From an uncultured Paracoccaceae bacterium (lineage in GTDB: Bacteria; Pseudomonadota; Alphaproteobacteria; Rhodobacterales; Rhodobacteraceae), in contig CALKXV010000053.1 of the NCBI GenBank assembly GCA_938005545.1, positions 62,001 to 126,000 of the forward strand: a DNA stretch of 64,000 nucleotides. The letters are read 5' to 3'. Under the pieces are notes generated by a model, which was given only the letters and a program-made list of their open reading frames with translations, had not been told where the DNA came from and searched no databases. Positions 1-9,286 of this stretch are shown here, in pieces (position 1 is the first letter of the stretch; each line of letters opens with the position of its first letter). The position numbers were made by a program, and so were the translations under genes.

Positions 1-375
1 TCTGCCCTGGCGCGGATGTTTCGCGCGGCAAGCGAAGACGAACGCTTGGGGGTCCTAAAGGCGCACCCGGATTTGGCGGGCAAGCTGGCGTCGGCAAAGC
101 GTTTGACGGAAAGCTCGACGGCAGAGCAGGCCTCGGCGGGGCTGGATGCGCTTTACGACGATGAGCGTGAGGAGTTCGAAGCACTAAACCGCGAATACAC
201 CGACACGTTCGGGTTTCCGTTCATCATTGCCGTGCGTGACCACACCAAAGCCAGCATCATGGAGGCGTTCCGCCGGCGCGTGCAAAACGACCGAAGCCGT
301 GAAATGGCCGAAGCCTGTCGTCAGGTCGAACGCATTGCTGAACTGCGGGTGCAAGACGTCTTTAATAAGCTTTAG
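1..375 (+). CDS. uraD: OHCU decarboxylase, 5' end cut by window
   Basis: The frame is open from base 1, so the true start lies before the window. The product matches 2-oxo-4-hydroxy-4-carboxy-5-ureidoimidazoline decarboxylase, which converts the urate-derived intermediate OHCU to S-allantoin in the cytoplasm. Visible family hallmarks are the KAHPDLAGK segment, whose His is the catalytic residue in this family, and the [10 protein letters not shown] core strand/helix followed by an Arg/Glu-rich C-terminal helix. The family is about 160-170 residues long, so roughly 40 N-terminal residues are missing. The gene converges on tyrS and the two stop codons overlap by four bases. Partners for urate breakdown (uricase, HIU hydrolase) would be expected just upstream, outside the window. 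Confidence 0.9.
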   Translation, partial: SALARMFRAASEDERLGVLKAHPDLAGKLASAKRLTESSTAEQASAGLDALYDDEREEFEALNREYTDTFGFPFIIAVRDHTKASIMEAFRRRVQNDRSREMAEACRQVERIAELRVQDVFNKL

Positions 376-1625
376 GGAATACGTTTCACCAAGGCATGGC
401 GCTTCTTGCCAGCGGAGAGCTTGATCGGTGCCTCCAAAGCGGCTGCATCGAACATCTTTCCGGCATCGCTTAACGGTTCGTCATCCACCTTGGCACCGTT
501 TTCGGCGATCAGGCGTTTGGCTTCCTTTCCGGATTTCACAAGCCCCGCGCGCACGAAAAGCTGGGCGGCCGAAATGCCATCGCTTAAATCGGTCGCGCTC
601 AGTTCCAGCGTCGGCAGATCGTCACCGATGCCGCCTTTTTCAAACACTTCGCGCGAGGTTGCTTCGGCGGCAGCGGCTGCTGGTTCGCCGCGACACAACA
701 TTGTCACTTCGTTTGCAAGCCGCACTTTGGCCTCGTTGACGTCCGAGCCGCCAAGCGCACCGAGACGTTCGCATTCATCGATGGGCAATTCGGTGAACAT
801 CTTCAGGAACTTGCCAACGTCTGCATCGGGAACATTCCGCCACCACTGCCAAAACTCATAGCTCGACATGCGTTCTTCGTTGAGCCAGACAGCACCGTCG
901 GCAGACTTGCCCATCTTCTTGCCGTCGGCCCGTGTGACCAAAGGCGTGGTCAGGCCAAAGGCTTCGGTCGCGTCCACCCGGCGGATCAGATCGGTGCCCG
1001 ACACAATGTTACCCCATTGATCAGAGCCGCCCATTTGTAGAACACAACCGTAACGGCGGTTCAGTTCAAGGTAATCATAAGCCTGCAAAAGCATGTAGTT
1101 GAATTCGATAAAGCTAAGCGCCTGTTCACGGTCAAGCCGCGATTTGATGCTGTCGAACGCCAACAAACGATTGATCGTGAAATGCTTTCCAATGTCCCGT
1201 AAAAAATCGATGTAGCCAAGCTTATCCAGCCAGTCGGCATTATTGACCAAAGGCGAATCCGTCGGACCGTCACCATAGGAAATATAGCGCGAAAAGACTT
1301 TCCGAATGCCGTCGGCATTGGCGTTGATCTGATCGACCGAGATGATTTTGCGCATTTCGTCTTTGCCGGATGGATCGCCAACCTTTGTCGTGCCGCCGCC
1401 CATTAAGGTGATCGGACGGTGCCCGGTTTTTTGCATCCAGCGCAGCATCATAATTTGCACAAGATTGCCGATGTGAAGAGACGTCGCCGTCAGATCGAAG
1501 CCGATATAGCCCGTGACAACACCGCTGCGAAACCGCTCGTCCAGGCCTTCCAGATCGGTACAATCTGCCATAAATCCACGGGCAACAATGGTCGCCAGGA
1601 AGTCTGATTTCGGAGTATAGGTCAT
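372..1625 (-). CDS. tyrS: tyrosyl-tRNA synthetase
   Basis: This 417-residue class I synthetase charges tRNA-Tyr with tyrosine. With the start at 1625 the class I signatures fall at HIGN (residues 51-54, the HIGH box) and KMGKS (237-241, the KMSKS box). The YMLLQAYD and [10 protein letters not shown] segments form the tyrosine pocket, and an S4-like RNA-binding domain is seen near the C terminus ([18 protein letters not shown]). The frame stays open for another 120 codons upstream, but that part overlaps the divergent anmK gene and has no family resemblance, so the start before TYTPKSDF is preferred. The length fits the bacterial TyrS family. It converges on uraD with overlapping stops. Confidence 0.97.
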   Translation of the reverse strand: MTYTPKSDFLATIVARGFMADCTDLEGLDERFRSGVVTGYIGFDLTATSLHIGNLVQIMMLRWMQKTGHRPITLMGGGTTKVGDPSGKDEMRKIISVDQINANADGIRKVFSRYISYGDGPTDSPLVNNADWLDKLGYIDFLRDIGKHFTINRLLAFDSIKSRLDREQALSFIEFNYMLLQAYDYLELNRRYGCVLQMGGSDQWGNIVSGTDLIRRVDATEAFGLTTPLVTRADGKKMGKSADGAVWLNEERMSSYEFWQWWRNVPDADVGKFLKMFTELPIDECERLGALGGSDVNEAKVRLANEVTMLCRGEPAAAAAEATSREVFEKGGIGDDLPTLELSATDLSDGISAAQLFVRAGLVKSGKEAKRLIAENGAKVDDEPLSDAGKMFDAAALEAPIKLSAGKKRHALVKRIP

Positions 1626-1694
1626 TGGGTGTCCGTAAATGCTCGCGCGTCTCTGCAAGGCTTCTATACTGGGCAAGATGACAAAGGAAAAGCC

Positions 1695-2789
1695 ATGACG
1701 GCGGACGGCGCAATTTGGGTGCTTGGGGCGATGTCGGGAACCTCGCTTGACGGTGTGGATGCCGCCATGGTGCTGACCGATGGCGTGCAGGTGCTGGACT
1801 TCGGCGCAAGCGGGTACCGGGCTTATTCGGACGCGGAACGCGAGGTACTGCAAGCCGCACTTGGGTTGGAAAAGGGCCCCGAGGTGGACGCCGCCGCAGA
1901 CGTGATCCTGACCGCGCATACTGAATTGTTGTCGGGGTTTGAGGGCGTCGACCTTGTCGGCTTTCATGGCCAAACCACGCTGCATGTGCCGGATGAAGGG
2001 CGGACGTGTCAGATCGGCAATGGCGCTGAATTGGCCCGGCGGTTGAAATGTCCGGTGGTTTGGGATTTTCGATCAGCCGACGTCAGTCTGGGCGGGCAGG
2101 GCGCACCCTTGGCACCGTTCTATCACTTTGCGCTGGCCAAACGTCTGGGTCTTGATGCGCCAATGGCGTTCTTGAACATTGGCGGTGTGGCGAACATCAC
2201 ATGGCTTGATCCGCGCATGGCAGATGCCGCAGGTCATGGCGCGTGTCTTGCCTTTGATACCGGCCCCGGAAATGCATTGATCGATGATCTCTGTCGCACG
2301 CGCCTTGGCCAGCCGATGGATCGTGACGGGGGGTTGACCCGAACCGGCGACGTCGATGATGCCACGCTCGGGGCGTTTCTCAGCGATCTCTTTTTCACAG
2401 CGCCACCGCCCAAGTCGTTGGACCGGGATCATTTTGCCGCCTGGCGTTCCGCCGTCGTGCCGCTGTCGGACGCCGATGCGGTGGCCACTTTGGCGGCGGG
2501 CACCGCCAGCGCGGTCGCCCTTGGTATTGAACATTGCCCGACGCCACCATGCCAGATTCTGGTTACCGGTGGTGGGCGCAAAAACCCGGGTTTGATGGAA
2601 ATGTTGGCCGGTGTGCTTGATTGCCCGGTGGCAGCGGTTGAGGATTTTGAGCTTGATGGTGACATGCTGGAAGCACAGGCTTTTGCCTATCTGGCGCGCC
2701 GGGTTCAGCGTGGCCTTGCGACCTCTGCGTCGGGCACCACGGGCGTTGCCGCACCCATCGGGGGCGGGACAATTAGCGACGGCAGATAG
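1695..2789 (+). CDS. anmK: anhydro-N-acetylmuramic acid kinase
   Basis: AnmK phosphorylates and opens 1,6-anhydro-MurNAc released by peptidoglycan turnover, giving MurNAc-6-phosphate for recycling. The 364-residue product carries the N-terminal ATPase signature [10 protein letters not shown] (residues 13-22), the sugar-binding GFHGQT segment, the NIGGVANIT and [12 protein letters not shown] phosphate/adenosine motifs and the late TGGG motif. The ATG at 1695 is preceded by AAAGGAAA, a reasonable ribosome site. An upstream in-frame ATG-like start near 1629 would add 22 residues unlike the family. It is divergent from tyrS with only 69 bases between, so the two promoters must overlap. Confidence 0.95.
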   Translation: MTADGAIWVLGAMSGTSLDGVDAAMVLTDGVQVLDFGASGYRAYSDAEREVLQAALGLEKGPEVDAAADVILTAHTELLSGFEGVDLVGFHGQTTLHVPDEGRTCQIGNGAELARRLKCPVVWDFRSADVSLGGQGAPLAPFYHFALAKRLGLDAPMAFLNIGGVANITWLDPRMADAAGHGACLAFDTGPGNALIDDLCRTRLGQPMDRDGGLTRTGDVDDATLGAFLSDLFFTAPPPKSLDRDHFAAWRSAVVPLSDADAVATLAAGTASAVALGIEHCPTPPCQILVTGGGRKNPGLMEMLAGVLDCPVAAVEDFELDGDMLEAQAFAYLARRVQRGLATSASGTTGVAAPIGGGTISDGR

Positions 2790-2865
2790 GCCCTACGCCA
2801 CCTTGCCAATGCCCGTACTTTCTGATGGGTTTGCGGCGGGGTCGCGAATTAATGGGTGTGCTGCT

Positions 2866-3054
2866 ATGAAAAAAATTATTTTGGCCGTCGTCGTTTCGGC
2901 AATGACAACGTCTTCTGCTTGGGCTGGCGGGTTATCCGAACCAGTTTTGGAGCCCGAGGTCATCGTGCAGGAAAGCAAGGCCGGTAAGAAGGGTGGCTAT
3001 GTCATCGAACTGGCGCTTTTGGCCGTTCTTGCGATGATCATAGAGAACAACTAG
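2866..3054 (+). CDS. small exported protein, 62 residues
   Basis: The product has a clean Sec signal peptide (MKK, then a hydrophobic core, cleavage after AWA), a mature part starting GGLSEPVLEPEVI, a short Lys/Gly-rich linker and a C-terminal hydrophobic segment (ALLAVLAMII) ending ENN. Small proteins of this signal-plus-VMEPEV-plus-membrane-helix design recur in Rhodobacterales, often beside unrelated housekeeping genes; I know of no function. The start was chosen because ATGAAAAAAATT gives a canonical signal peptide. It ends just before a strong bidirectional terminator shared with lon. It may be an inner-membrane microprotein after processing. Confidence 0.7.
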   Translation: MKKIILAVVVSAMTTSSAWAGGLSEPVLEPEVIVQESKAGKKGGYVIELALLAVLAMIIENN

Positions 3055-3082
3055 GTCGTTCCGTTTAACGGACGCCATGAAA

Positions 3083-3116
3083 AAAGGGCCGCGTGTGGTG
3101 TCACACGCGGCCCTTT
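3083..3116. terminator. bidirectional terminator, microprotein / lon
   Basis: A perfect 12-bp GC-rich stem (3086-3097 with 3102-3113) has a 4-base loop GTGT and is flanked by a run of A on the left and T on the right. It can therefore end transcription of the microprotein gene on + and of lon on -. Confidence 0.88.
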
Positions 3117-3138
3117 GTTTTTTTTGACGCATGCCGCG

Positions 3139-5550
3139 TCAGTGCGCGACGGCGCCTGTCGACTTCGAAGCCATGTCGGCGGCGCGTTGCGCAGCGGCGG
3201 CTTCCTCGGCGGCTTCGTCCCATTCGATGGCTTCGGGCTCACCAATCAGCGCGTGCTTCAGAACTTCCGACACATGTTTGACCGGAATGATCTCCAAGCC
3301 GTCTTTCACGTTGTCGGGGATCTCGGCCAGATCTTTTTCGTTTTCTTCCGGGATCAGTACCGTTGTGATGCCCCCCCGCAAGGCGGCCAGCAGTTTCTCT
3401 TTCAAACCACCGATCGGCATCGCGTTGCCGCGAAGCGAAACCTCACCGGTCATGGCAAGATCGCGGCGCACAGGAAGCTTTGTCAGAACCGAAACGATTG
3501 ATGTCACCATGGCCAAACCGGCCGACGGACCATCTTTGGGCGTCGCGCCATCGGGCACGTGAACGTGGATGTCCATCGTGTCGAAATTGGTCGGCTTCAC
3601 ACCAATCGAAGGCGCAATTGAGCGAACATAACTTGCGGCGGCGTCGATGCTTTCTTTCATCACGTCGCCAAGCTTGCCGGTCGTTTTCATGCGCCCTTTG
3701 CCGGGCAGTTTCAACGCTTCGATAGACAACAGATCACCGCCAACACTGGTCCAGGCCAGACCCGTCACAACACCGATCTGATCTTCCAGCTCGGCCAGGC
3801 CATAACGGTACTTTTTGACGCCCAGATATTCTTCCAGATCGTCCGCCGTTACTTTGACCTGTGTGTCTTCCTTCTTGATGATCTTGGTCACAGCTTTCCG
3901 CGCCAGTTTGGCGATCTCACGCTCCAGATTTCGCACGCCAGCTTCGCGGGTATAGGTGCGGATCATTTCGGTCAGCGCATCGTCAGAAAGCTCGAACTCT
4001 TCCATTTTCAAGCCGTGGTTCTTGACCTGTTTGTCCAACAAATGTTGTTTGGCGATCTCAAGCTTTTCGTCTTCGGTGTAACCCGCAAGCGTGATGATCT
4101 CCATCCGGTCCAACAGGGGGCCGGGCATGTTATAGGAGTTTGCGGTGGTCAGGAACATGACGTTCGACAGGTCGTATTCGACTTCCATGTAATGGTCGAC
4201 AAAAGTCGAGTTTTGTTCGGGATCAAGCACTTCCAACATGGCAGACGCCGGGTCACCCCGGAAATCCTGACCCATCTTGTCGATCTCATCCAACAGGATC
4301 AGCGGATTGGTGGTTTTTGCCTTTTTCAGTGCCTGAATGATCTTGCCGGGCATCGAACCGATATAGGTCCGACGGTGACCGCGAATTTCGCTTTCGTCGC
4401 GCACACCGCCCAAACTAATGCGGATAAACTCTCGCCCCGTCGCCTTGGCCACAGATTTACCCAAGCTGGTTTTACCCACGCCCGGAGGACCGACCAAACA
4501 CAGGATCGGACCTTTCAGTTTCTTGGACCGTTGTTGCACGGCAAGGTATTCGACGATCCGTTCTTTGACTTTCTCAAGCCCGTAGTGATCGTCGTCGAGT
4601 ACGGTTTGCGCACGCCCCAAATCCTTTTTGACACGCGACTTCGTGCCCCAAGGGATCGACAGCATCCAATCAAGATAATTGCGCACAACGGTAGCTTCCG
4701 CCGACATCGGCGACATGGTTTTCAGCTTTTTCAGCTCGCCTTCCGCCTTTTCCAAGGCTTCTTTCGAAAACTTGGTGTCGTTGATCTTGTCTTCCAGCTC
4801 GGCGATCTCGTTTGAACCGTCTTCACCATCGCCCAATTCCTTCTGAATGGCCTTCATTTGCTCATTCAAATAGTATTCGCGCTGCGTGCGCTCCATCTGG
4901 GATTTGACGCGGGTTTTGATTTTTTTCTCGACCTGAAGAACAGACATTTCGCCCTGCATCAGCCCGTAAACGGCTTCAAGCCGCTCAGCGACGGAAAACG
5001 TCTCTAACAACGCCTGCTTTTTATCGACTTCGATGCCCAGATGGCCCGACACCAAATCCGCGAGTTTTGAAGATTCGTGAGTTTCCGAAACCTGCGTCAG
5101 AGCTTCTTCGGGGACGTTCTTCTTAACTTTCGCATAGCGTTCAAATTCGTCCGCAACCGACCGCAAAAGCGCTTCGACCGCAGCCGGATCGCCTAGTTCT
5201 TCGCTTAAGGGCTCGGCATGTGCTTCGAAAAATTCGTCGTTTTCCAGATATTCGGTGATGCGGACACGGCTTCGGCCTTCAACCAGAACTTTGACAGTTC
5301 CGTCTGGAAGTTTCAGCAATTGCAACACGTTGGCCAAGACGCCAACTTCAAAAATACCGTCAGATGTGGGTTCATCGACAGCAGGGTCGATCTGGCTGGA
5401 CAGCAAGATTTGCTTGTCGTCCTGCATCACTTCTTCCAGTGCGCGTACCGACTTATCACGCCCGACAAAAAGCGGCACGATCATATGCGGAAACACGACG
5501 ATGTCCCTTAAAGGCAGCACCGGAAATGAGGTTGTGAATGGCTCGTTCAT
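3139..5550 (-). CDS. lon: ATP-dependent protease Lon
   Basis: Lon is the cytoplasmic AAA+ serine protease that degrades misfolded and regulatory proteins. The 803-residue product shows the N-terminal LON substrate domain (FPVLPLRDIVVFPHM), a coiled-coil middle (EYYLNEQMKAIQKELG), the AAA+ module with Walker A GPPGVGKTS, Walker B PLILLDEIDK and the sensor region TTANSYNMPGPLLDRME. The C-terminal protease domain has the Ser-Lys dyad: Ser676 in DGPSAG and Lys719 in the GGLKEKLL segment. The length fits the LonA family. The C-terminal tail is Ala/Glu-rich and not conserved. The gene stands alone, closed by the bidirectional terminator at 3083-3116. Confidence 0.98.
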   Translation of the reverse strand: MNEPFTTSFPVLPLRDIVVFPHMIVPLFVGRDKSVRALEEVMQDDKQILLSSQIDPAVDEPTSDGIFEVGVLANVLQLLKLPDGTVKVLVEGRSRVRITEYLENDEFFEAHAEPLSEELGDPAAVEALLRSVADEFERYAKVKKNVPEEALTQVSETHESSKLADLVSGHLGIEVDKKQALLETFSVAERLEAVYGLMQGEMSVLQVEKKIKTRVKSQMERTQREYYLNEQMKAIQKELGDGEDGSNEIAELEDKINDTKFSKEALEKAEGELKKLKTMSPMSAEATVVRNYLDWMLSIPWGTKSRVKKDLGRAQTVLDDDHYGLEKVKERIVEYLAVQQRSKKLKGPILCLVGPPGVGKTSLGKSVAKATGREFIRISLGGVRDESEIRGHRRTYIGSMPGKIIQALKKAKTTNPLILLDEIDKMGQDFRGDPASAMLEVLDPEQNSTFVDHYMEVEYDLSNVMFLTTANSYNMPGPLLDRMEIITLAGYTEDEKLEIAKQHLLDKQVKNHGLKMEEFELSDDALTEMIRTYTREAGVRNLEREIAKLARKAVTKIIKKEDTQVKVTADDLEEYLGVKKYRYGLAELEDQIGVVTGLAWTSVGGDLLSIEALKLPGKGRMKTTGKLGDVMKESIDAAASYVRSIAPSIGVKPTNFDTMDIHVHVPDGATPKDGPSAGLAMVTSIVSVLTKLPVRRDLAMTGEVSLRGNAMPIGGLKEKLLAALRGGITTVLIPEENEKDLAEIPDNVKDGLEIIPVKHVSEVLKHALIGEPEAIEWDEAAEEAAAAQRAADMASKSTGAVAH

Positions 5551-5875
5551 TCTTTGTCCTTGGTTTTTTGCAAGAAAACCTAGCCCCGTGATCGGCGACT
5601 TTGGCCTTCTCCCTATCTTTGGTCTCTATATCTGGTTGTTCGCCGACCGACGTTCAACCGCTGCTCGCGATTTGCACTTTGGCGTTCCCATCACAAAGGA
5701 GCAAGCTTCCTTTGGTTTTGCAGCATATTTGACCAAAAACTGTTCAGCCCCAAAGTACGATAGATAGGTACATAGTCCACTGTATGCGTGAAGGAAAAAT
5801 TAACACATTTGCCCAACTTTCGCCGAAAACCGCAACTAGCCAAGGGGCTGGGGGCGCCGCTGCGCGGAGCCATTT
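5551..5875. other. gene-free divergent region, lon / membrane pair
   Basis: About 325 bases lie between the lon start and the first membrane gene. They must hold the lon promoter (-) and the promoter of the membrane pair (+). A TTGACC near 5728 with AT-rich blocks TACGAT and TAGATA near 5757-5766 could be + strand promoter parts, but the spacing is not convincing. No RNA gene or repeat was recognised. Confidence 0.4.
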
Positions 5876-6385
5876 ATGCTGCTTGGGCTTGGATCTCGGG
5901 TTTATCGGGATCGTCGACGTTTGATCTTCGTGATTGCAATGGCATTTTTAACCGGTTTTATCATGTATTTACGCGCCGATATTCATGTATACGGTGTGCA
6001 TGTGGCTTGGGTCACCGGCGCGATCTATGCAAGCGTCGTTGGTCTTTGTGCGATATTCATCAGTCTATTCCTGCCGTCGATACGGTTCATGATGGAAGCG
6101 GTCGCGATTTCCCGCCTCGGCCTGTCGTTTGTGGTATTTTTTGCACCCGGCCTCGGATTTCCCATTTTGGCCAGCCCCACAGCGACGGCTTTGGTTGTTG
6201 TTTGCGGAGGCCTGATCATCAGCCGATTACTGCACGGGCGCATCCGAAAACCTAAACCAACGCGCTTGCGGGACCGTTTCATTCCCCAAAACGGCTTCCA
6301 ACGCCTTCCCGCCCGCATCCAAGCCGGACCATGGCAAACGCGATTTGTCGGTTGGATCGACAATACACCGCCGTTGGCCGCATGA
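5876..6385 (+). CDS. hypothetical multi-pass membrane protein
   Basis: This 169-residue product is not a family I can name. After a short basic N terminus (RDRRR) it has about four hydrophobic segments, roughly residues 16-32, 40-65, 78-95 and 98-115, then a basic, soluble tail rich in Arg and Pro. GGAG about ten bases upstream supports the ATG at 5876. The third/fourth helix region (SLFLPSIRFMMEAVAIS) resembles the matching part of the next gene ([15 protein letters not shown]), suggesting the two are distant paralogues. Its stop overlaps the next start as ATGA, so the two are translationally coupled. The competing 155-residue frame at 5788 is Cys/Arg/His-rich and looks like out-of-frame translation. 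Confidence 0.7.
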   Translation: MLLGLGSRVYRDRRRLIFVIAMAFLTGFIMYLRADIHVYGVHVAWVTGAIYASVVGLCAIFISLFLPSIRFMMEAVAISRLGLSFVVFFAPGLGFPILASPTATALVVVCGGLIISRLLHGRIRKPKPTRLRDRFIPQNGFQRLPARIQAGPWQTRFVGWIDNTPPLAA

Positions 6386-7308
6386 TGTCGCGGTTTGCAC
6401 TTGCGTTGCGTCAATGGCGCCGTTTTGTTTTCGGGGCTGGGGTGATCGCGGTTTACGTGGGCATCTCAATGTATTCTGAATATGCGAGCTACGAGTCCTC
6501 ACTCTATCCGCTTCCGATTTTCGCGATGACGGCAATTCTTACCGGGCTTATCGTGGCAAGCACTGTGATCCTGGTGATGTCAATTTTCGCGCCATCCCTT
6601 CTTCTGTTGATCGAAATCTGGGGTACAGGATTTCTTTTGTGGACGGCTCTGAATCCTCTTTGGATTGCATTTCAATCGGCCATGTCGATACCCGATTGGG
6701 TCGAACTCCCGGTAATGGTGACGGTTGTCTGGTTGGTTCATCATGGTTTCTATGGCGCATGGCAAGATCGGTACCGACGACGCCCGCCCTATAAGGTGGT
6801 ACGACGGGTGACCCTTTCCGCTGACACGACTATGGTTTGGAAGAGGCTACGGCCCGATCCAGACCGTCCAAATGACTACTTTTGGCGTGGAAGTGAATTC
6901 ATGTCTGTGCCCGAAGGGAAATCCGGTGACTTTGCAATGATCTTGCCGCATCGTGCAGGGTTTCAGGACAAAGCCGTCTTAATCACGATTTCCGATGAAA
7001 CTCCGGGCATTTGCTTCACAGTAAAAACCGAACCCATTTTGGCGATGGATACAGATTCACCAATGAGCACGGACGAATATTATCTGGAACCGGGCCCCAT
7101 GGGGGCGTCGAAACTGACCGTCACACAGACCATCAGTCAGTACACATTCGGGCAAAGGTTAAGGTGGTGGTTGTCAGATGATTTGGCAGATTACTTGGCC
7201 AGCATCAAAGCCATCATAAACGAACAGTCGGATGGGTCCATTCATGGCCGACAGATGATCCCACGTCGTCAAATGACTTCAATGTCGCCGTCTACTCGGG
7301 CTGCGTGA
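6382..7308 (+). CDS. hypothetical membrane protein, SRPBCC-like tail
   Basis: The 308-residue product begins with about four membrane helices in its first 125 residues (for example [14 protein letters not shown] and a long helix around [14 protein letters not shown]). A soluble domain of about 170 residues follows. That domain ([16 protein letters not shown] ... [14 protein letters not shown] ... [17 protein letters not shown] ... [11 protein letters not shown]) has the strand pattern and long C-terminal helix of a START/SRPBCC-type hydrophobic-ligand fold; this is my inference from pattern only. The start at 6382 overlaps the previous stop (ATGA). The 3' end overlaps the convergent tgt gene by 40 bases. 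The organisation suggests a two-component membrane complex, function unknown. Confidence 0.7.
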   Translation: MMSRFALALRQWRRFVFGAGVIAVYVGISMYSEYASYESSLYPLPIFAMTAILTGLIVASTVILVMSIFAPSLLLLIEIWGTGFLLWTALNPLWIAFQSAMSIPDWVELPVMVTVVWLVHHGFYGAWQDRYRRRPPYKVVRRVTLSADTTMVWKRLRPDPDRPNDYFWRGSEFMSVPEGKSGDFAMILPHRAGFQDKAVLITISDETPGICFTVKTEPILAMDTDSPMSTDEYYLEPGPMGASKLTVTQTISQYTFGQRLRWWLSDDLADYLASIKAIINEQSDGSIHGRQMIPRRQMTSMSPSTRAA

Positions 7309-8399
7309 AACGCTGCTTCCCAAGCCGCAAAGTTGCCCGTCCCAATTGCATCCCGCATACCAGCCATAAGTTCCTGATAGTAATGCAGGTTATGCCAGGT
7401 CAGCAACATGCCGGAGATCATCTCGTTCGCGCGAAAGACGTGGTGTAGATAGGCGCGGGAATAGCTTGAGCAGGCGGGGCAGGTGCAGGTTTCGTCCAAA
7501 GGGCGGGGGTCGTCGGCGTGGCGTGCGTTCTTGATGTTGAGAACACCGCGCCGGGTAAAGACTTGCCCCGTTCGCCCGGATCGCGACGGCAAAACGCAAT
7601 CCATCATGTCGATCCCGCGTTTTACGGCCCCAACGATGTCATCGGGTTTGCCGACACCCATTAAGTAACGCGGCTTATCAACCGGCAGCATGCCGGGCGC
7701 ATAGTCCAGAACACCGAACATCGCCTCTTGGCCTTCGCCAACGGCCAATCCGCCGACGGCATAGCCGTCAAATCCGATGGCACGCAAGGCTTCGGCGCTT
7801 TCACCGCGTAAATGCTCCGTCACACCGCCTTGCTGGATGCCGAACAGCGCATGACCCGGCCGATCACCAAAAGCGTCTTTTGATCGCTGGGCCCACCTCA
7901 TCGACAACTCCATGCTTTTCGCAACAATGGCATCGTCAGCCGGAAGGGCCGGGCATTCGTCGAAGCACATGACAATATCGCTGCCGAGGAGCTTTTGGAT
8001 CTCCATCGAACGTTCAGGGCTTAACATGTGTTTCGACCCATCAATGTGGGACGAGAATTTAACACCTTCTTCGGTGAGCTTTCGAAGGCCTGCGAGGCTC
8101 ATCACCTGAAATCCGCCTGAATCCGTCAGGATCGGACGCTCCCAATTCATGAACTTGTGCAAACCGCCCAAAGCCGCGATGCGTTCCGCCGTGGGCCGCA
8201 ACATCAAGTGATAAGTGTTGCCCAACAAAATGTCTGCACCCGTGGCCGCCACGCTTTCGGGCAGCATGGCTTTCACGGTCGCCGCCGTGCCAACTGGCAT
8301 GAATGCAGGCGTGCGAATGTCGCCGCGCGGGGTCGAGATGACGCCGGTTCGCGCAGCCCCGTCCGTGCCGTTCAGCGTAAAGGAAAAGCGGTCTGCCAT
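7269..8399 (-). CDS. tgt: queuine tRNA-ribosyltransferase
   Basis: Tgt exchanges guanine-34 for preQ1 in tRNAs with GUN anticodons, the committed step of queuosine formation. The 376-residue protein shows the TIM-barrel motifs [12 protein letters not shown], the catalytic-region [11 protein letters not shown], the FDECPA motif, the base-recognition block [13 protein letters not shown], the second catalytic Asp in [12 protein letters not shown], and the C-terminal zinc site [16 protein letters not shown]. The length is normal. The start codon overlaps the stop of the upstream yebC-like gene by one base, so the two are probably co-translated. The 3' end runs 40 bases into the convergent membrane gene. 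Confidence 0.97.
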   Translation of the reverse strand: MADRFSFTLNGTDGAARTGVISTPRGDIRTPAFMPVGTAATVKAMLPESVAATGADILLGNTYHLMLRPTAERIAALGGLHKFMNWERPILTDSGGFQVMSLAGLRKLTEEGVKFSSHIDGSKHMLSPERSMEIQKLLGSDIVMCFDECPALPADDAIVAKSMELSMRWAQRSKDAFGDRPGHALFGIQQGGVTEHLRGESAEALRAIGFDGYAVGGLAVGEGQEAMFGVLDYAPGMLPVDKPRYLMGVGKPDDIVGAVKRGIDMMDCVLPSRSGRTGQVFTRRGVLNIKNARHADDPRPLDETCTCPACSSYSRAYLHHVFRANEMISGMLLTWHNLHYYQELMAGMRDAIGTGNFAAWEAAFHAARVDGDIEVI

Positions 8400-9145
8400 C
8401 AGGCCGAAAGCTGCTCCATCACCTCGTCCGAAACCTCGAAGTTGGCCGTTACGCGCTGAACGTCATCGTCGTCTTCAAGAACGTCGATCAACCGCATCAA
8501 CTTTTCCATACCGTCCAGATCCAGTTCGGTCGTTGTTGTCGGCGTCCAGACCAGTTTGGTGGATTCGGCCTCACCCAATTCGGTTTCGATGGCCGTGGAC
8601 ACAGCGTTGAGGTCGGTGTCAGCCGTTGTGATGACGTGCCCGTCACTTGTGCTTTCGCAGTCTTCGGCACCCGCCTCAATCGCAGCCATCATGACGGTGT
8701 CTTCGTCGCCCGCATCGGCGTTGTAAAGGATCTGACCTTTGCGCTCAAACATGAACCCGACCGAGCCGGTTTCGCCCAGGTTTCCGCCGTGCTTCGTGAA
8801 GGTTGACCGCACGACCGAAGCGGTTCGGTTCCGGTTGTCGGTCATGGCTTCGACGATCACCGCAACGCCGCCCGGGCCATAGCCTTCATAGCGGATTTCT
8901 TCATAATCATCGCCGTCTGCGGCCATGGATTTCGAGATCGCGCGTTCGATCACATCCTTGGGGACCGATTGCTGTTTGGCTTCTTTAACAGCCAGACGCA
9001 GACGCGGGTTCTTTTCGGGGTCCGGGTCGCCCATCTTGGCGGCCACGGTGATTTCTTTGGCGAGCTTTGAGAACAGTTTTGAGCGCGCCTTGTCCTGACG
9101 GCCTTTCCGGTGCTGGATATTCGCCCATTTTGAGTGGCCGGCCAT
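8399..9145 (-). CDS. yebC: YebC/PmpR family regulator
   Basis: The 248-residue product begins [18 protein letters not shown], the invariant start of the YebC/TACO1 family. It continues with the [26 protein letters not shown] and [10 protein letters not shown] blocks. Family members act as DNA-binding regulators or as translation factors relieving ribosome stalling; which applies here cannot be read from sequence. The start at 9145 is fixed by the conserved N terminus; a longer frame to 9211 has no similarity. It lies immediately upstream of tgt with a one-base overlap, so the two likely form an operon. The C terminus is acidic ([12 protein letters not shown]), as is usual. Confidence 0.95.
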   Translation of the reverse strand: MAGHSKWANIQHRKGRQDKARSKLFSKLAKEITVAAKMGDPDPEKNPRLRLAVKEAKQQSVPKDVIERAISKSMAADGDDYEEIRYEGYGPGGVAVIVEAMTDNRNRTASVVRSTFTKHGGNLGETGSVGFMFERKGQILYNADAGDEDTVMMAAIEAGAEDCESTSDGHVITTADTDLNAVSTAIETELGEAESTKLVWTPTTTTELDLDGMEKLMRLIDVLEDDDDVQRVTANFEVSDEVMEQLSA

Positions 9146-9286
9146 GGCGTGGAACCCCTTTAATTCTTGTGCTTGGCCGTGGATATAGGCCACGAACACC
9201 TGATGGTGCAAGGGTCCGCTGATTGGTGTGATTTTTGGGCCCGCGTTCTATGGACGAAGGTAGGTCGCAATGCTACACCTAGTGGT

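Noticed and set aside
1626-1985. Longer N terminus for tyrS
   Set aside because: The additional 120 codons overlap anmK and have no TyrS similarity; the start at 1625 restores the family length.
4015-4815. 266-residue frame antisense to lon
   Set aside because: It is the mirror frame of conserved Lon coding sequence, with the Phe/His/Gln-rich look of antisense translation.
5788-6255. 155-residue + strand frame
   Set aside because: It overlaps the real membrane gene in another frame and is Cys/Arg/His-rich with no hydrophobic pattern or ribosome site; it reads as out-of-frame translation.
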